DNA of 64,000 nt from Adenophora triphylla var. japonica (lineage: Eukaryota; Streptophyta; Magnoliopsida; Asterales; Campanulaceae), in the NCBI GenBank assembly GCA_022495995.1, contig JAFEMH010002503.1, positions 1 through 64,000 on the forward strand, read 5' to 3'. The notes beneath the pieces were generated by a model. That model was not told the DNA's origin, did not search any database, and worked only from the letters and a program-made list of their open reading frames with translations. This document shows positions 37,702 to 48,700 of this stretch, one piece after another. How positions within the stretch are numbered: the stretch's first letter is position 1; every line of letters begins with the position of its first letter. A program made the translations under genes and the position numbers.

Positions 37702-40700
37702 GAAACTGCACAGGCAAAGAATAATAATATGCATTTTGGGCCTAACCACCTCTTGAAATTCTCTAACATTTAGAGTATACAATAATTTTCACAATCAAAA
37801 TCGTTTAATCCCATTTAACAAAATAATCAAATACTAATAAATAATTTTTGTGTAAAAGTTATTTTGATGAATTTTAAATATGATCATTGGATTGCATTGT
37901 TAAAAGAAATTGAAGATAGATCAAACTTGAACGGGAGTTGTGATATCTCTAATTTCATATCGAAAATATGTTGAAATTTACTATGATATATAGAAAACTC
38001 GTACATTAATACCAAATATTAAATCATTTATTGGTCTGTGATGATTTGTGGTTGACTCAAATGAGATGGTATTTAGTGGATAAGTTTGTGGTGCTTATAT
38101 ATCAAATTAAATTTTCGAACTGAATCATTACAACAACAATATGGTAAACACAATAATGGTACCAAAGACAGTCATAACACATGGATTTTATGCAAGTGGG
38201 GAGGAAAGGTGATGCTTATTTGCACACTCAAGCATCAAACTCACAAACAAAATACCCCTTAGAAAAGGGAATAGTTGTAAGCCCCTTTTTCTTTCTTTTT
38301 GTGATTCTTTAATCCTTCTTTTCATCTTTAGTGGAGGATTAGGATTTCAAAACATTAATAGATAGTCATGAGGGTCCTTTTCTATCTTTACCCTTACTCC
38401 ATCCATCCACCTATTGCTCTAAATCTTGGAACAACCATTAGTACATGTAATAAAGTGAAGTGGACTCATTGAAATTCTCTCAAAGAAAAAGGAACCTTCC
38501 CCCACCTTTGATAGCATAGCATGCTTTCTAGGAGAAATCAATGTGGATTTACCTCCTCTTCTTCTTGTGGAGTTTTGGATTCTTATCTTGACTTGACCCA
38601 CCATTCCCTTCTCTTGCCAAAAAGCTAATTATTCCTCTTTGCAATTTTTAGTGTTAGGGTTAATCTCAGCGTCAGCCCATATATTTGAACAAATATCGGG
38701 GAAATGTTCTAGCAAATGATTTCCTCTCACAGCCCCCGCTTGGCTGGGAGCGCTTGGGGTTTGTCCTTTTTTATTAATCCAACCTCAAGGATAGGCACTA
38801 AGCCTCATAAATTTATTATATGAGATTAGATTTCTTATTTCCCGAATAGATTGTAGTAAATATTGACAGTAACATAACGTAATATCATTGTTATCACTTC
38901 TCTATTAAATTGATGAGTTTCATATTCTATGCTTTTGCATTTCTTGATCCTTTGTCACACTCCAACCCCACCTCAATAACAAGATATAGAAACTTTAATA
39001 TTTTTTTTCACACTTTCCTTTTTAAAAATATACAAATAGCCATCAATATAGTGGACACCTTATGTGACACACATCTCCATTCCATCTTCTTTGCTTTAAC
39101 ACACACACACGCACCTTCAAACATAAAAAAGAAAAGATTGAAAAGCAACATGGCGGCATGGGCCTAGATACTCAAGCCTTGCCTTTCACTTCCTTTATGC
39201 CCTCACCCTAATTAATATGCCATTGGGCCAAGTGTTCCGCATATCATTAGCCGAGTGCGTTATGTCTACGGTGATTGATTATTTCGAAATTAATCTATTT
39301 TTATATACAATATGTCTACGGTTATGATTATTTCGAACATAAACTTCTTGTATGCATGCATACGAACAAAGAGACGGATAGATGGATAGATATATAGATA
39401 GATAGATAGATAGATAGGTCTATAATCTTCTTTAATAATGACCCACTTGAAATAAAATAAAAAAATGATGTGAAATTGAAATAGAAATGGGGAGGAAAGG
39501 AAGGAATTTGTTTGGTTTTCTTTATTTCTAACATCTTTTTCTTGGATTCAATCAAAGGAAGAAGACATGGGGTTTTGTATTTAATGGACAAATGTAATTG
39601 GTTGGCTTTAATTTGGCTACATATGAAAGTGTGTATTTGGTTCTTGGAGTGATGATTTGGGCAAAATATGGCATTTTTTTTTAATAAAGAAGTGGTTTGA
39701 TTTTAGGGGATTCCAATGTGCAATGGATCCACTCAACTTAAACAACCCCACCACCACCTTCCCCATGATGTGTGCCATTTCTTTGACAATTTTAATTCTT
39801 TGACAATCCCAATTATCTCCTAAAGATGCCAATTTTTTAAACAAACAATCGAAATTGTTAAAGACTACTAACCCACGTGTCAAGAACACGGAGTGACGCC
39901 TATCCGTTCGCGATTTTACTAAATTCATTTTCTCCTTCTTTAATTCGAAATCGTCGTGCTAGTAAAAAAAATATCATTTCCCAAACAAGTAATTTAAACT
40001 AAGTTTTTATTTGTTATTATAACAAAAAGTGAAAAAAAAACATGAATTCTATTGCTATTGATGGTTATGAGATCGATAAGTAAATAATAGTAAAAAACAA
40101 ATTAATAAAAAAAAACATGTACTAAATAAAAGGGTGTGTGTAGGGGGGAAGTTAAAAGACAGATTTGGGAGGAAGAGGTGGGGAGTTATAAAACTGGGAG
40201 TGATAATGTGGAGCATTTGGGTTAATTCAGGGCGTCGGATTAATTTTTCTAGATTCAATCTCAGTCGATTTTTATCCCAACGGTTACAAACTGTTAACCC
40301 GATATATATTGTATTATAGATAATATACAAATAATGCACCTACAACACATATGTGTTACCTATTTTAGGTGGTGGAAGTGAGATTGAGCACTTGGAGATG
40401 ATGGTTCAAACTCCCACATCTTCACATCTAATTTATGCTCCACATTTGTTTATTTTTTTCACTTTCAATTAGTTTTAAATAATTTTCTAGGCTAATCAAT
40501 AACAAATTAATGAGGGTGTTTTTAAAAAAATTAAATAAAAAATAACTATATTTGTTTTATATAGTACTCTAATGCTCGTGTCAACGGTACGGTAACAATA
40601 CAAAAGAAAGAAGTGGAAAGAATAATAGTTACAATATAAGGATCGTTCTCTCTATCAAGAGGGACATTTATTTAAAATAGAAAATAAGAAAAAAAAAAAT

Positions 40701-41007
40701 TTGGAAAACTACTCCACCCTCTATCACAGTGAAATTGGGGACAAATAAAATTATGACAATTGTAAGGTACATGTATGGAGATGGAACTATATAAAGATGC
40801 AAATGAGTTCTTAGATAAATAAGGGGTAAAAATAGTGAAGTATGACATGGGAATTTAGAGGGAGTATAGAGAGAGAACAGAAGTAAGAAAATTTTCAATC
40901 AACGTTGTATTGGGGGGAGAAAAGAAGTAAGAAAATTTTCAATCAACGTTGTATTGGATATAATCGGCTACATGGAAGTAAAAGGGAGAAGATCGATGAT
41001 GACTCAC
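37702..41007. other. AT-rich intergenic stretch without a supported gene
   Basis: Holds an (AC)n tract near 39100, a (GATA)n-like tract at 39373-39418, and a 33-bp sequence at 40881 repeated at 40925. Several frames of 60-100 codons (38419, 38910, 39617, 40055) are low-complexity or lysine/phenylalanine-rich with no recognisable domain. I see no tRNA, rRNA or confident protein gene. Confidence 0.5.
39373..39418 (+). repeat. (GATA)n-like microsatellite
   Basis: Runs of GATA/GATG tetranucleotides, with five uninterrupted GATA units at the right side. Confidence 0.9.
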
Positions 41008-41126
41008 CTTAGAATATTCCCATCAAAACTCCGAACTTTTGTACGAAAACGTTGCCGGTTAGCCAGTTTCAATTGCTGATGCTCGCTCAAAGCACCAGAA
41101 ATAATGGGAGAAGAAGGGTCCAAAAC
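41008..41126 (-). other. Possible exon fragment next to the copia LTR
   Basis: On the minus strand about 40 codons stay open from the copia LTR boundary at 41126 to 41008, encoding ...SGALSEHQQLKLANRQRF..., and then meet CTAAG|GTGAGT, a textbook plant 5' splice site. Base composition is more gene-like than the surroundings. This may be an exon of a host gene whose upstream part lies beyond the copia element and the window. I do not recognise the protein, and the frame could be chance. Confidence 0.25.
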
Positions 41127-41192
41127 TGTAGGAAATCAATTTAGAATTTTCCCAAAACTTGTATTCTCATTGATCTACTTGTGAATATATAG
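41127..41192 (-). mobile_element. Copia 3' LTR, distal (3') part, split by the gypsy element
   Basis: On the minus strand this ends TTGATTTCCTACA at 41127 (CA end), and its inner end abuts the gypsy target duplication tatag (41188-41192). It is continuous with 62154-62453 once the gypsy element is removed, giving an LTR of about 360 bp that starts TGTGAAG and ends CTACA. The outer boundary is inferred from the TG...CA rule. Confidence 0.6.
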
Positions 41193-41852
41193 TGAACATA
41201 CCAAAAGTGTCGAGTTGGGCCATGCGAATAAAGCCCAATCACAGGCAGCCTTGACTCTCACATTCTCACTGAGGCCGATCCAACTAAAACAGGGCCCAAA
41301 GCCCATCTCAAGGATCGATCGACTAAGCCCGTGGTTCGGCCCACCGGGCCCCGACTTAACTTAGTCCAACTTCGTAATCAGATTACAACCTCGGGTACGA
41401 ACCATGCTCTACCCGACAGTCAGGTCGACCATTCCTCGCATGGTGACCTCGACCTAAATAACAAGTGACGACTTGACACTTGCTGGCGTATTTGGTTGAA
41501 CTATTCTCATAACCACATCCCTACAAATCAGGGGCCGTTATAGACACGTTCCCATTACCAATAACCGCCGCTACAATCCACGGAGCACATGTCGCCTCCC
41601 CAAAAATACATCACTTTTGTCTATAAATACTCCATCACTACCAAACGGTGAGAGGTAACTGCAATTTTGTTATTGGAATTCATTCATTCAATACATTTTG
41701 AGCTTTATACAACTGTGTTCTTACTCTCACGCCCGAGCGTCTTCGCCGGAGACACATCCGGCTAGTCGTGGGTTCTGATTTCAGGTCAAGGAGCCAGGTG
41801 ATTCGTCCTGCCACGTGGAGGAAGATTGATAAGCACAATTCCTGCAGCATCA
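41193..41852 (+). repeat. 5' LTR of the Tat-like element (660 bp)
   Basis: TG...CA ends. About 98% identical to 61495-62153. Differences are mostly C/T and G/A transitions (for example GAGGCC/GAGGCT, CCCGTGG/CCCATGG, CACCGGG/CACCAGG) plus a 1-bp indel in CAATCCACGG/CAATCACGG. The U3 is rich in TCGAC/GTCGA words. Confidence 0.95.
41622..41629 (+). promoter_or_regulatory. TATA box of the 5' LTR promoter
   Basis: TATAAATA in the context TGTCTATAAATACTCC, present identically in the 3' LTR near 61923 and followed about 230 bp later by the LTR end. It is the only good TATA motif in the LTR. Confidence 0.7.
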
Positions 41853-41855
41853 GTT

Positions 41856-41875
41856 TGGTTCCATTGCCGGGAATC
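41856..41875 (+). promoter_or_regulatory. Primer binding site, tRNA-Glu-like
   Basis: TGGTTCCATTGCCGGGAA starts 3 bp after the 5' LTR. It is complementary, with one mismatch over about 17 bp, to the 3' end expected for plant tRNA-Glu (TGGTTCCGTTGCCGGGA). The tRNA match is from recalled tRNA sequence, not a search. Confidence 0.6.
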
Positions 41876-41917
41876 GTGCTTAAAGCTTGACCTCGAAACT
41901 CTTCTCAACCCACAACC

Positions 41918-43950
41918 ATGGTAACCCCAGACGGGCATGTGGAATATGCTTCTGAAGAATTCATTGAAGTGAACAACAACACCAATACAAACGCAGGAAA
42001 TCCCAATGTCAATGCTGAAAACATGGACTTGCCTCCTCCCCCACCCAATCGTCCTCATGGTAGAGCCACGCGCTCTACCAGTATTGTTGATGGCAGAGGA
42101 TTGCCTGACACAAGGAGAGGGAAAAGGCATATGGAAGGACAAGGAGTCCCACCTCCTCCTAAGCGTCCAACTGGACAGGTGAACATGGGAAACAGGGCAG
42201 GTCCCTCAATTAATCCCATGAGCAAGAAGGAAATGATGTTAGAACGAGCTCAAATCTTGGGCGACTTGATAGCCGCTGGAGGAGGCGGAAGCAGGCCGAC
42301 GTACGTTCAGAAAGGATTGCTCCCTCCCAAGTCTCCAACAGGCAACAGGCCAGGAGTGCTAGGCCAAATGAGGGTATGGGACAGAATGGCGAGGACAGGA
42401 TAGTTCAGCGAGCTCCTACTATCGTTCACGTGCCAAGTAACGACCTAAGGGCTAGCCTCAGCGAAGCGGGGAGCAAGAGGCTCGGTCGATTTGAGGACGC
42501 AATTAACCGCCAACGAAACGAGACGCATTTCTCCGGCACGGACACGAGAGATCGGGGTCTCATAGAGGCGAGGAACGGGCGCAGTCACCTATAAGAGAGA
42601 GAGAGAGAGCGCAGGTCGCCACTCGGAGATAATAGGCGCAGTCGCCATCCGTCTTGATAGGCGCAGTCGCCACAAGGAAATGACAGCACAGATCTCCGGT
42701 TCGATCGAGAGAGGGCTCATTCTCACGAGAGACAGGAGGAGTAGGCGGGTAACTCCCCCGAAGTGAAGGTCGAAGTCAAATGCTTTGTTCCCCTCCCGGG
42801 AGATGAAAGACCCGATGCTCGGGAATGGTTGTTGATGAAGAAGAAATTTGAACAATGGGAGGAGGAGAAGAAAAAGGAGACTGGAAAGGTTGAACGAGTT
42901 GATTTTGCTCTTCGACCTCTATCCAAGGAGATGAGAGACAGACGACCTCCTCCAAGTTTCAGACTTCCCCTACTGGAAAAGTACTCTGGAGCCGCAACGC
43001 AAGAAGTCACATAGCATACGGAAGCCACGATGTGTTTTGTCGCCAATGAAGACGACAATATGTGCAAAGCCCTGATAAGTACCCTCACAGGAGCAGCTTT
43101 GACATGGTTTAATGGGTTGGCAGCTGGCAGCATAAACACTTGGACGTGTTTAAGAACAAAATTCCTGGATCGCTTCTCGACAGCTGGAGCTCGGAAAGTA
43201 ACAGTGACTGATCTAAACAACTTGGTGCAGGCCAAAAATGAAAGCTCCATGAGCTACTTCACCAAGTTTAAAGAAATGGTTGACAAGATTGAAGAGGATC
43301 TCACCGAACGAGAGAGGTGATAAATTGCTTCCGGAGTGGTATTTCCTCGGAAGCCATGGATTATGAGCTCACAGTTCGTACAGTCACAACTCGACAGGAG
43401 TTGTTCGAAAAGGTGTATAACGTTGCTCTGGCCGAGGAAAGGAAGGAGAAGAAGAATGGTAAGAGCCCAAAGGTTGAGGTCGCCGATGATAAGAAAGACC
43501 CCAACAAGAATGGAGGAAACAATAAAAACGGCAAAAACAGGACAAGGGCTACAGAGAAGGTACCCGAGGCTTTCATTCCCCTTACGGTGAGTCGAACGTA
43601 AATTATGAATGCTTTGTCGAGCGGCTCCTCTGTCCCAATGAACCCGAGCAACAAGTTTAGGAGAGACAACAGCAAGTATTGTGATTACCACAAGGACACG
43701 GGTCATCTAACGAGGAAGATTGTTTGGGTTTGAAACGTATTATCCAAAGAATGGTCGACCTGGGGAGGCTCGACGCTTATGTGAAAAGGCCTCAAGCCGG
43801 TGGGGGCGAGCAACCAGCAGGTGGACAGCAAGGGCCGAGGCAACCTAGATTGAACACAGGGGTCATTGCGAACAAGCAAGCAACACAGCAATCAAACACA
43901 AGATCTTTCAGCTCAACAAAGCCCCACATGTACCTCCAAGGAGAGATGTA
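41918..43950 (+). pseudogene. gag region of the Tat-like element, broken
   Basis: Starts with an open frame at 41918-42403 (161 codons) rich in Pro, Asn and Gly, then shifts frame at about 42376-42403. A gag-like segment follows at 42763-43320 with ALTWFNGLAAGSINTW, LDRFSTAG and MSYFTKFKEM, matching the Ty3/gypsy capsid (Retrotrans_gag) pattern, interrupted by TAG at 43012. A Lys/Asn-rich stretch ends near 43600. A knuckle-like CDYHKDTGHLT follows near 43680, where an extra base shifts the frame before the final Cys. Role in an intact relative: RNA packaging and particle assembly. At least three breaks make this copy non-functional. Confidence 0.8.
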
Positions 43951-44067
43951 AGAGATGAAGTGATCAGTTTCTACCCTCATGAATTGGCAACTAACATGGC
44001 GGCTAGAGAGCAAGTTCTCGTCATCCCGTGTCTCATAGACGGATGTACGACGAAGCGGACTTCTTGA

Positions 44068-44382
44068 GTCGACACGGGGGCCTGCAAGGATATCTTGTTC
44101 TACAAGACTTTCAAAGAGATGGGTCTTAATGACGAGCAGTTGGAAAGATATGATGGTAGGTTAGAGGGCTTCACCAACCATCGAGTTGATGCTAAAGGCC
44201 AGATAGAGCTCGACGTCGACCTAGGCCATCACCCCCAAAGGATTGTGTCAAAGGTACAATTTATCGTGATTGATGTAAATAGTGACTACGCTGCCATACT
44301 TGGTATTCCTGGACAGGTCGCTCTTGGAATGGTGGCATCGATCCCTCATCGGCGAGTGAAGTTCCCCACACCTTTGGAGTAG
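44068..44382 (+). pseudogene. Aspartic protease domain of the Tat-like element
   Basis: VDTGACKDILF at 44068-44100 is the retropepsin active-site motif (D-T-G-A), followed by QFIVIDVNSDYAAILG, the flap/second-half region of plant gypsy proteases. A TGA stop lies immediately before it (44065-44067), consistent with CGA to TGA change by deamination. In an intact element it cleaves the Gag-Pol polyprotein. The frame closes at 44380-44382 and 44383-44780 is degenerate linker. Confidence 0.75.
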
Positions 44383-44780
44383 AGGCTGCGTACAAGGCAC
44401 GGCTCGAGCTTACCTGGCCCATGTTCTTCGGGAAAGAAAGAAGAGAGAGTTTGAGATCGAGACGGCAGACGGTAATTTAAAGCTATCTCAATCAGTCACC
44501 AAAACTACTCGGCTGTCTACAATCACCAATGTGGAAGAGTCGACCTATCGCTCAAATGACGAGTTCATGCTTGAGTCGACACGTCACTCTGACACCACAG
44601 AGGTCGATCCAGATGTAGTTATGGTCGACCAAGTCCTCATAGGCAACCTATGCCTCCGGCTCGACAATAACTCGGGGGCCGCCACCACCGGCGAGGTAGC
44701 GAGACAAGTTGGATGACATGATAGGCGAGGAAGCTCCACATTTGGGAGCCGAGGAAAGGCAAAGGGTCGAAAGATAATAA

Positions 44781-45890
44781 TTGAGACTCTACAATTCGGG
44801 GATGGACCGAGCTAGAAGGCGTGGACGAACTAGAGTCAATAATTACCAACCTTTCTTACCCCGACCAAAAATTCAGATTGGAAAGCGGCTATCGGTTGAG
44901 GAGCGAGCAGAAATCATCGAGCTACTCAAGGAGAGTAATGATGTCTTCGCATGGAGGGTAGAGGACATGAGGGGAATCAAGGAAGAGGTCGCCGTTCACA
45001 GACTTGAAGTTAACCCGACCATAAAGCCTAGACCCCAAAAGTTGAGAAGTTTTGCTCGTGACAAGGAAGAGGCTATTAAAACTGAGGTACAAAAACTTTT
45101 AAGTGCAGGGATAATCAAGGAGGCCACTCATACAACGTGGTTGGCCAACATGGTCATGGTGAAGAAATCAAATGGCAAATGGAGGATGTGCGTCGACTTC
45201 ACCACTCTCAATCTTGCTTGCCCAAAAGACAGCAACCCCCTTCCCAGGATCGACAAGCTAGTTGACTCCATTGCTGGTCACTCCACCCTCAGTTTCCTCG
45301 ACGCTTACTCAGGTTACCACCAGATTAAGATGCATGAGGATGACATAGTCAAGACGGCATTTCAAGCGGCTGGAGGCATCTACTGCTACAACATGATGCC
45401 GTTTGGATTGAAGAATGCAGGGGAGACTTATCAGAGGATGGTGAACAAAGTCTTTGCTTCTCAAATTGGTCGAAACATGGAGGCCTACGTCGACGATATG
45501 GTCATCAAAACAAAGACTGGATGTCACGTAGTCGACCTAAAGGAAACGTTCGCCAATTTAAGAGCAAACGACATGAAGCTCAACCCTAGCAAGTGTGTAT
45601 TTGGTGTAGCTGCTGGAAAGTTCCTTGGGTTCATGGTATCTCAACGGGGTATAGAAGCTAATCCAGAAAAAATCAAGGCTTTAGTCGACATGAAGGCTCC
45701 CACCAGTGTCAAAGAGATGCAGCGACTTAACGGAAGGGTAGCAGCTCTTGGTCGTTTCATATCAAAGTCAGCAGAGAGGTCTCTCCCCTTCTTCAAAGCA
45801 TTGAAGGGGACGAAAAGTTTTGAATGGACGACCGAATGTCATTCGTCGTTCCAACAGCTGAAGGATTACCTCGCTACTCCACCTCTCTGA
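44781..45890 (+). CDS. pol: Reverse transcriptase domain of Tat-like pol (369 aa, open)
   Basis: Encodes the linker and whole RT core, copying element RNA to DNA in cytoplasmic particles. Motifs in order: VVxWLANMVMVKK-type entry near residue 120 (TTWLANMVMVKK), WRMCVDFTTLNLACPKD near 135-150, FLDAYSGYHQIKM near 172, MMPFGLKNAGETYQRMVNKV near 205 and the catalytic YVDDMVIKT near 236-244, then the thumb region ending SFQQLKDYLATPPL. NAGETYQ departs from the usual NAGATYQ. The first Met is arbitrary; in the element it would be part of a Gag-Pol polyprotein. It ends at a TGA near 45888 where a frameshift separates it from RNase H. Confidence 0.92.
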   Translation: MRLYNSGMDRARRRGRTRVNNYQPFLPRPKIQIGKRLSVEERAEIIELLKESNDVFAWRVEDMRGIKEEVAVHRLEVNPTIKPRPQKLRSFARDKEEAIKTEVQKLLSAGIIKEATHTTWLANMVMVKKSNGKWRMCVDFTTLNLACPKDSNPLPRIDKLVDSIAGHSTLSFLDAYSGYHQIKMHEDDIVKTAFQAAGGIYCYNMMPFGLKNAGETYQRMVNKVFASQIGRNMEAYVDDMVIKTKTGCHVVDLKETFANLRANDMKLNPSKCVFGVAAGKFLGFMVSQRGIEANPEKIKALVDMKAPTSVKEMQRLNGRVAALGRFISKSAERSLPFFKALKGTKSFEWTTECHSSFQQLKDYLATPPL

Positions 45891-46250
45891 GTAGCCCACC
45901 ATTTGGTGAAACTTTGTTTGTGTATTTATCCGTGGGAGATAAATCGGTGGCGGCGGTTTTGATTAGAGAAGATGAAGGGCTTCAAAAGCCGGTATACTAC
46001 ATCGGTAAGGCCCTATCGAGATGTGGAGAGCGAGATATTATAATGCTTTGAGAAGGTCGCTTATGCTCTAGTCGTGGCTTCAAGGAAGGCTGCGAGCTTA
46101 TTTCTTAGCTCACCCAATTGTGGTTCTTACTAATGCGCCTTTGAGAAAGATATTGCACAAGCCGGAGAGTTCGGGTCATTGCTCAATTGGTCAATTGCCC
46201 TTGCGGGTGACATTGAGTATCGACCTCGAAAGGCTTGAAGGCTCAAGCTC
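45885..46250 (+). pseudogene. First (gypsy-type) RNase H domain, frameshifted
   Basis: After the RT frame closes, the next frame carries FVYLSVGDKSVAAVLIREDE and QKPVYYIGKALSRC, the usual start of the Ty3/gypsy RNase H. Another shift follows near 46050, then ALVVASRK and a further shift before VVLTNAPLRKILHKPE (about 46115-46160). It degrades the RNA strand during replication in intact relatives. At least three frame changes make it inactive here. Confidence 0.75.
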
Positions 46251-46740
46251 TAGGCGGACTTCTTGGTCGAGCTTACGTTCACCAAGGAAGACGACGAGCG
46301 GCGAGCTCCAAAGGAAAAGGTTAAGGGGAAAGAACACGAGTGCCAACCCGCAATTGCACTACCCGACGATTGTTGGACGGTTTATTCAGATGGATCAGCG
46401 ACCAAAAATGTTAGTGGAGCTGGGATTGTCTTGATCGAGCAGTGCAGGAACCGTGTATGAGGAATCACCGAGGTTTAAGTTCGATGCTTCCAACAACCAA
46501 GGCTGAATACGAAGCCTTGATAGCGGTTATAGAGTACGCCAAGTGTTTTGGAGCGACTAAGATCATGGCTTATTGTGATTCACTGGCGATAGTCAACCAG
46601 GTCAAAGGCGAGTACGAAGTGCTTAGTTCCACTCTAATCAAATCTTTGCGACCTGGTAAAGGAGTTGATAAAAGACTTAGAATTACAGGAGATTCGAGAG
46701 GATTGGACGGGAAGACAACGAGCTAGCCGACCTCCTCTCG
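46250..46740 (+). pseudogene. Second RNase H-like domain (Tat-lineage extra RNH), frameshifted
   Basis: WTVYSDGSATKNVSGAGIVL at about 46376-46436 supplies the first catalytic Asp; NNQAEYEALIAVIEYA-type sequence near 46495-46545 the Glu; and MAYCDSLAIVNQVKGEYEV near 46566-46622 the second Asp. A frameshift near 46440 separates the first two, and another near 46640-46730 precedes ELADLLSKLA in a further frame. A second, archaeal-type RNase H after the ordinary one is a known mark of Tat elements and supports the lineage call. Confidence 0.8.
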
Positions 46741-46875
46741 AAATTAGCTACTTCAGATGAGCCACATGATGAGCCCATCTCCTTCCTCGAAAATCCAGCT
46801 TATGAAAGGGTAAAAATTCAATGCATAGATGATCCCTCGAGAAATTGGACTCATGAGAAGTGTTGGATTGAGGAA

Positions 46876-48081
46876 ATGAAGGCTTACCTAGAAAGCGGTG
46901 AGCTGCCTGACGACGAGAAGAAAGCTCGAGCTATCAAAAAGAAAGCTCCAAGATACGTCATTCAAGGAGGCGACCTATTCAGAAGATCCTACACTCGACC
47001 ACTGCTAAAGTGTATCCACCCACAAGAGGTCGCCCTATTGATACATGAAGTGCACAGCGGGATTTGTGGCGGACACCCGGGGGCCAGGACCCTTGCTGAC
47101 AAGTTAATTACCTTGGGATACTACTGGCCACATATGAGAGCTGACACTCACAACTTTGTTCAGCAATGTGATCAATGCCAAAGGTTTGCCAACTTACCTC
47201 ATATGCCGACAACCGAGCAGACTCCAGTAATTGCAGCTTGGCCATTTGATATGTGGGGTGTCGACTTGATTGGACCCTTCCCTCCCGCCCGAGGAAATTG
47301 CAAGTACGTGATCGTCGCTATCGATTATTTCACAAAGTGGGTTGAAGCCAAGCCATTAGCTCGAATCACAGAGGAGAATGCCATCAACTTCATTCATGAC
47401 TTCATTTGGTGTCGGTTTGGTTTTCCTCGGGCTATAGTGTCCGACAATGGTTTACAGTTCTCCCAAACCTTCGAAACAGAGATGAATCGAGTAGGAATCA
47501 AACATTGGAAATCTTCTGTCGCCTACCCCCAGGGCAACGGGCAGGCTGAGGCAGCAAATAAACTCGTACTATCCTCGCTCAAGACAGGACTGGTAGGCCG
47601 ACGCAATAATTGGTTGGACGAACTCCCCCTTGCTCTTTGGGCAGTTCGTACAACCACTCGGGGGCCTACGGGGGAAACCCCTTTTGCTCTCACATATGGA
47701 TCAGAGGCCATGGCACCTGCTGAGCTCAGATTTCCTACTACTAGAGTGACTTTCTTCAATCAGGAGCAGAATGACATCAACAGATTGATCGACGAGAAGC
47801 GAGATACAGCCTACCTTCGAATGGTCAACTACAAGCAGCGAACTAAAAGTTACCACGACAAGAAGGTCAAGGCAAGGTCATTCCAAGTAGGGGACCACGT
47901 GTTGAGAAAGATCGAAGCAACGGGTAGAAGGACCCAGCAAAATAAGCTATCTCCTAACTGGGAAGGTCCCTATGTGGTTACTCGAGTCGTCAAGGAAGGA
48001 ACCTACATGATAGCTCATCCAGGAGGAGACGAGTTGAAACATCCTTGGCATGCTACTCACTTGATCAAGTACTACTTCTAA
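46876..48081 (+). CDS. pol: Integrase domain of Tat-like pol (401 aa, open)
   Basis: Joins element DNA to the genome. The zinc-binding HHCC module is H60, H67, C98, C101 (HSGICGGH ... CDQCQ). The catalytic triad follows: D130 in WGVDLIGPFP, D190 in IVSDNGLQF and the Glu near 225 in YPQGNGQAEAANK. The C-terminal part (SPNWEGPYVVTRVVKEGTY ... HLIKYYF) is the GPY/F-type module; no chromodomain follows, consistent with Tat. The frame is complete and may extend upstream into 46740-46875 (IQCIDDPSRNW). AATAAA at about 48184 may be a poly(A) signal for the sense transcript. Confidence 0.93.
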   Translation: MKAYLESGELPDDEKKARAIKKKAPRYVIQGGDLFRRSYTRPLLKCIHPQEVALLIHEVHSGICGGHPGARTLADKLITLGYYWPHMRADTHNFVQQCDQCQRFANLPHMPTTEQTPVIAAWPFDMWGVDLIGPFPPARGNCKYVIVAIDYFTKWVEAKPLARITEENAINFIHDFIWCRFGFPRAIVSDNGLQFSQTFETEMNRVGIKHWKSSVAYPQGNGQAEAANKLVLSSLKTGLVGRRNNWLDELPLALWAVRTTTRGPTGETPFALTYGSEAMAPAELRFPTTRVTFFNQEQNDINRLIDEKRDTAYLRMVNYKQRTKSYHDKKVKARSFQVGDHVLRKIEATGRRTQQNKLSPNWEGPYVVTRVVKEGTYMIAHPGGDELKHPWHATHLIKYYF

Positions 48082-48231
48082 TTCGGTTTCCTATATTGGA
48101 GCTCAAAAAGTTAGTTCAGTTCGCAACACTTGAAGTTTGTTCTAGTTCTAGTTTCAAATTGATGTAAGCTTGTTCCCTACTTCAATAAAAAGCGCAGTTT
48201 AATCGACCAAATGTTGTGTTACACTAACCCC

Positions 48232-48700
48232 AACAAGCTCGACTCTTAGTCAGCTTCGTTTTAACAAGCTCGATTCTCAATCAGCTTTGTCTACTTAACG
48301 AGTCCGACTCTCAGTCGACTTCGTTCTAACAAGCTCGACTCTTAGTCAGCTTCGTTTTAACAAGCTCGATTCTCAATCAGCTTTGTCTACTTAACGAGTC
48401 CGACTCTCAGTCGACTTCGTTCTAACAAGCTCGACTCTTAGTCAGTTTCGTTTTAACAAGCTCGATTCTTAATCAGCTTTGTATACTTAACGAGTCCGAC
48501 TCTCAGTCGACTTCGTTCTAACAAACTCGACTCTTAGTCAGTCTGTTCTAACAAGCTCGATTCCTAATCAGCTTCGTTCATTTAAACAAGTTAGACTCTT
48601 AAGTCGACTTCGTTCCAATAAACTCGATTCTTAATCAGTTTAGTCCCTTTAACAAGTCCGATCTTAGGTCGACTTCAATTACCAGTTCGACTCAGGGTCA
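48232..48700 (+). repeat. 32-bp/96-bp tandem repeat in the 3' region of the Tat-like element
   Basis: AACAAGCTCGACTCTTAGTC starts at 48232, 48328 and 48424, with a variant at 48520: a 96-bp higher unit made of three diverged ~32-bp subunits (AACAAGCTCGACTCTTAGTC, AACAAGCTCGATTCTCAATC, AACGAGTCCGACTCTCAGTC). Copies decay towards 48700. Such arrays between pol and the 3' LTR are known in Tat-lineage elements and have been proposed as seeds of satellite DNA. Confidence 0.9.

Noticed and set aside
37702..41007. tRNA or snoRNA genes in the intergenic stretch
   Set aside because: No cloverleaf or A/B-box pair could be recognised by eye; a tRNA search program would be decisive.
43254..43706. Minus-strand frames across gag and RT (for example 150 codons)
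   Set aside because: Shadow frames of recognised gag and pol domains on the plus strand.
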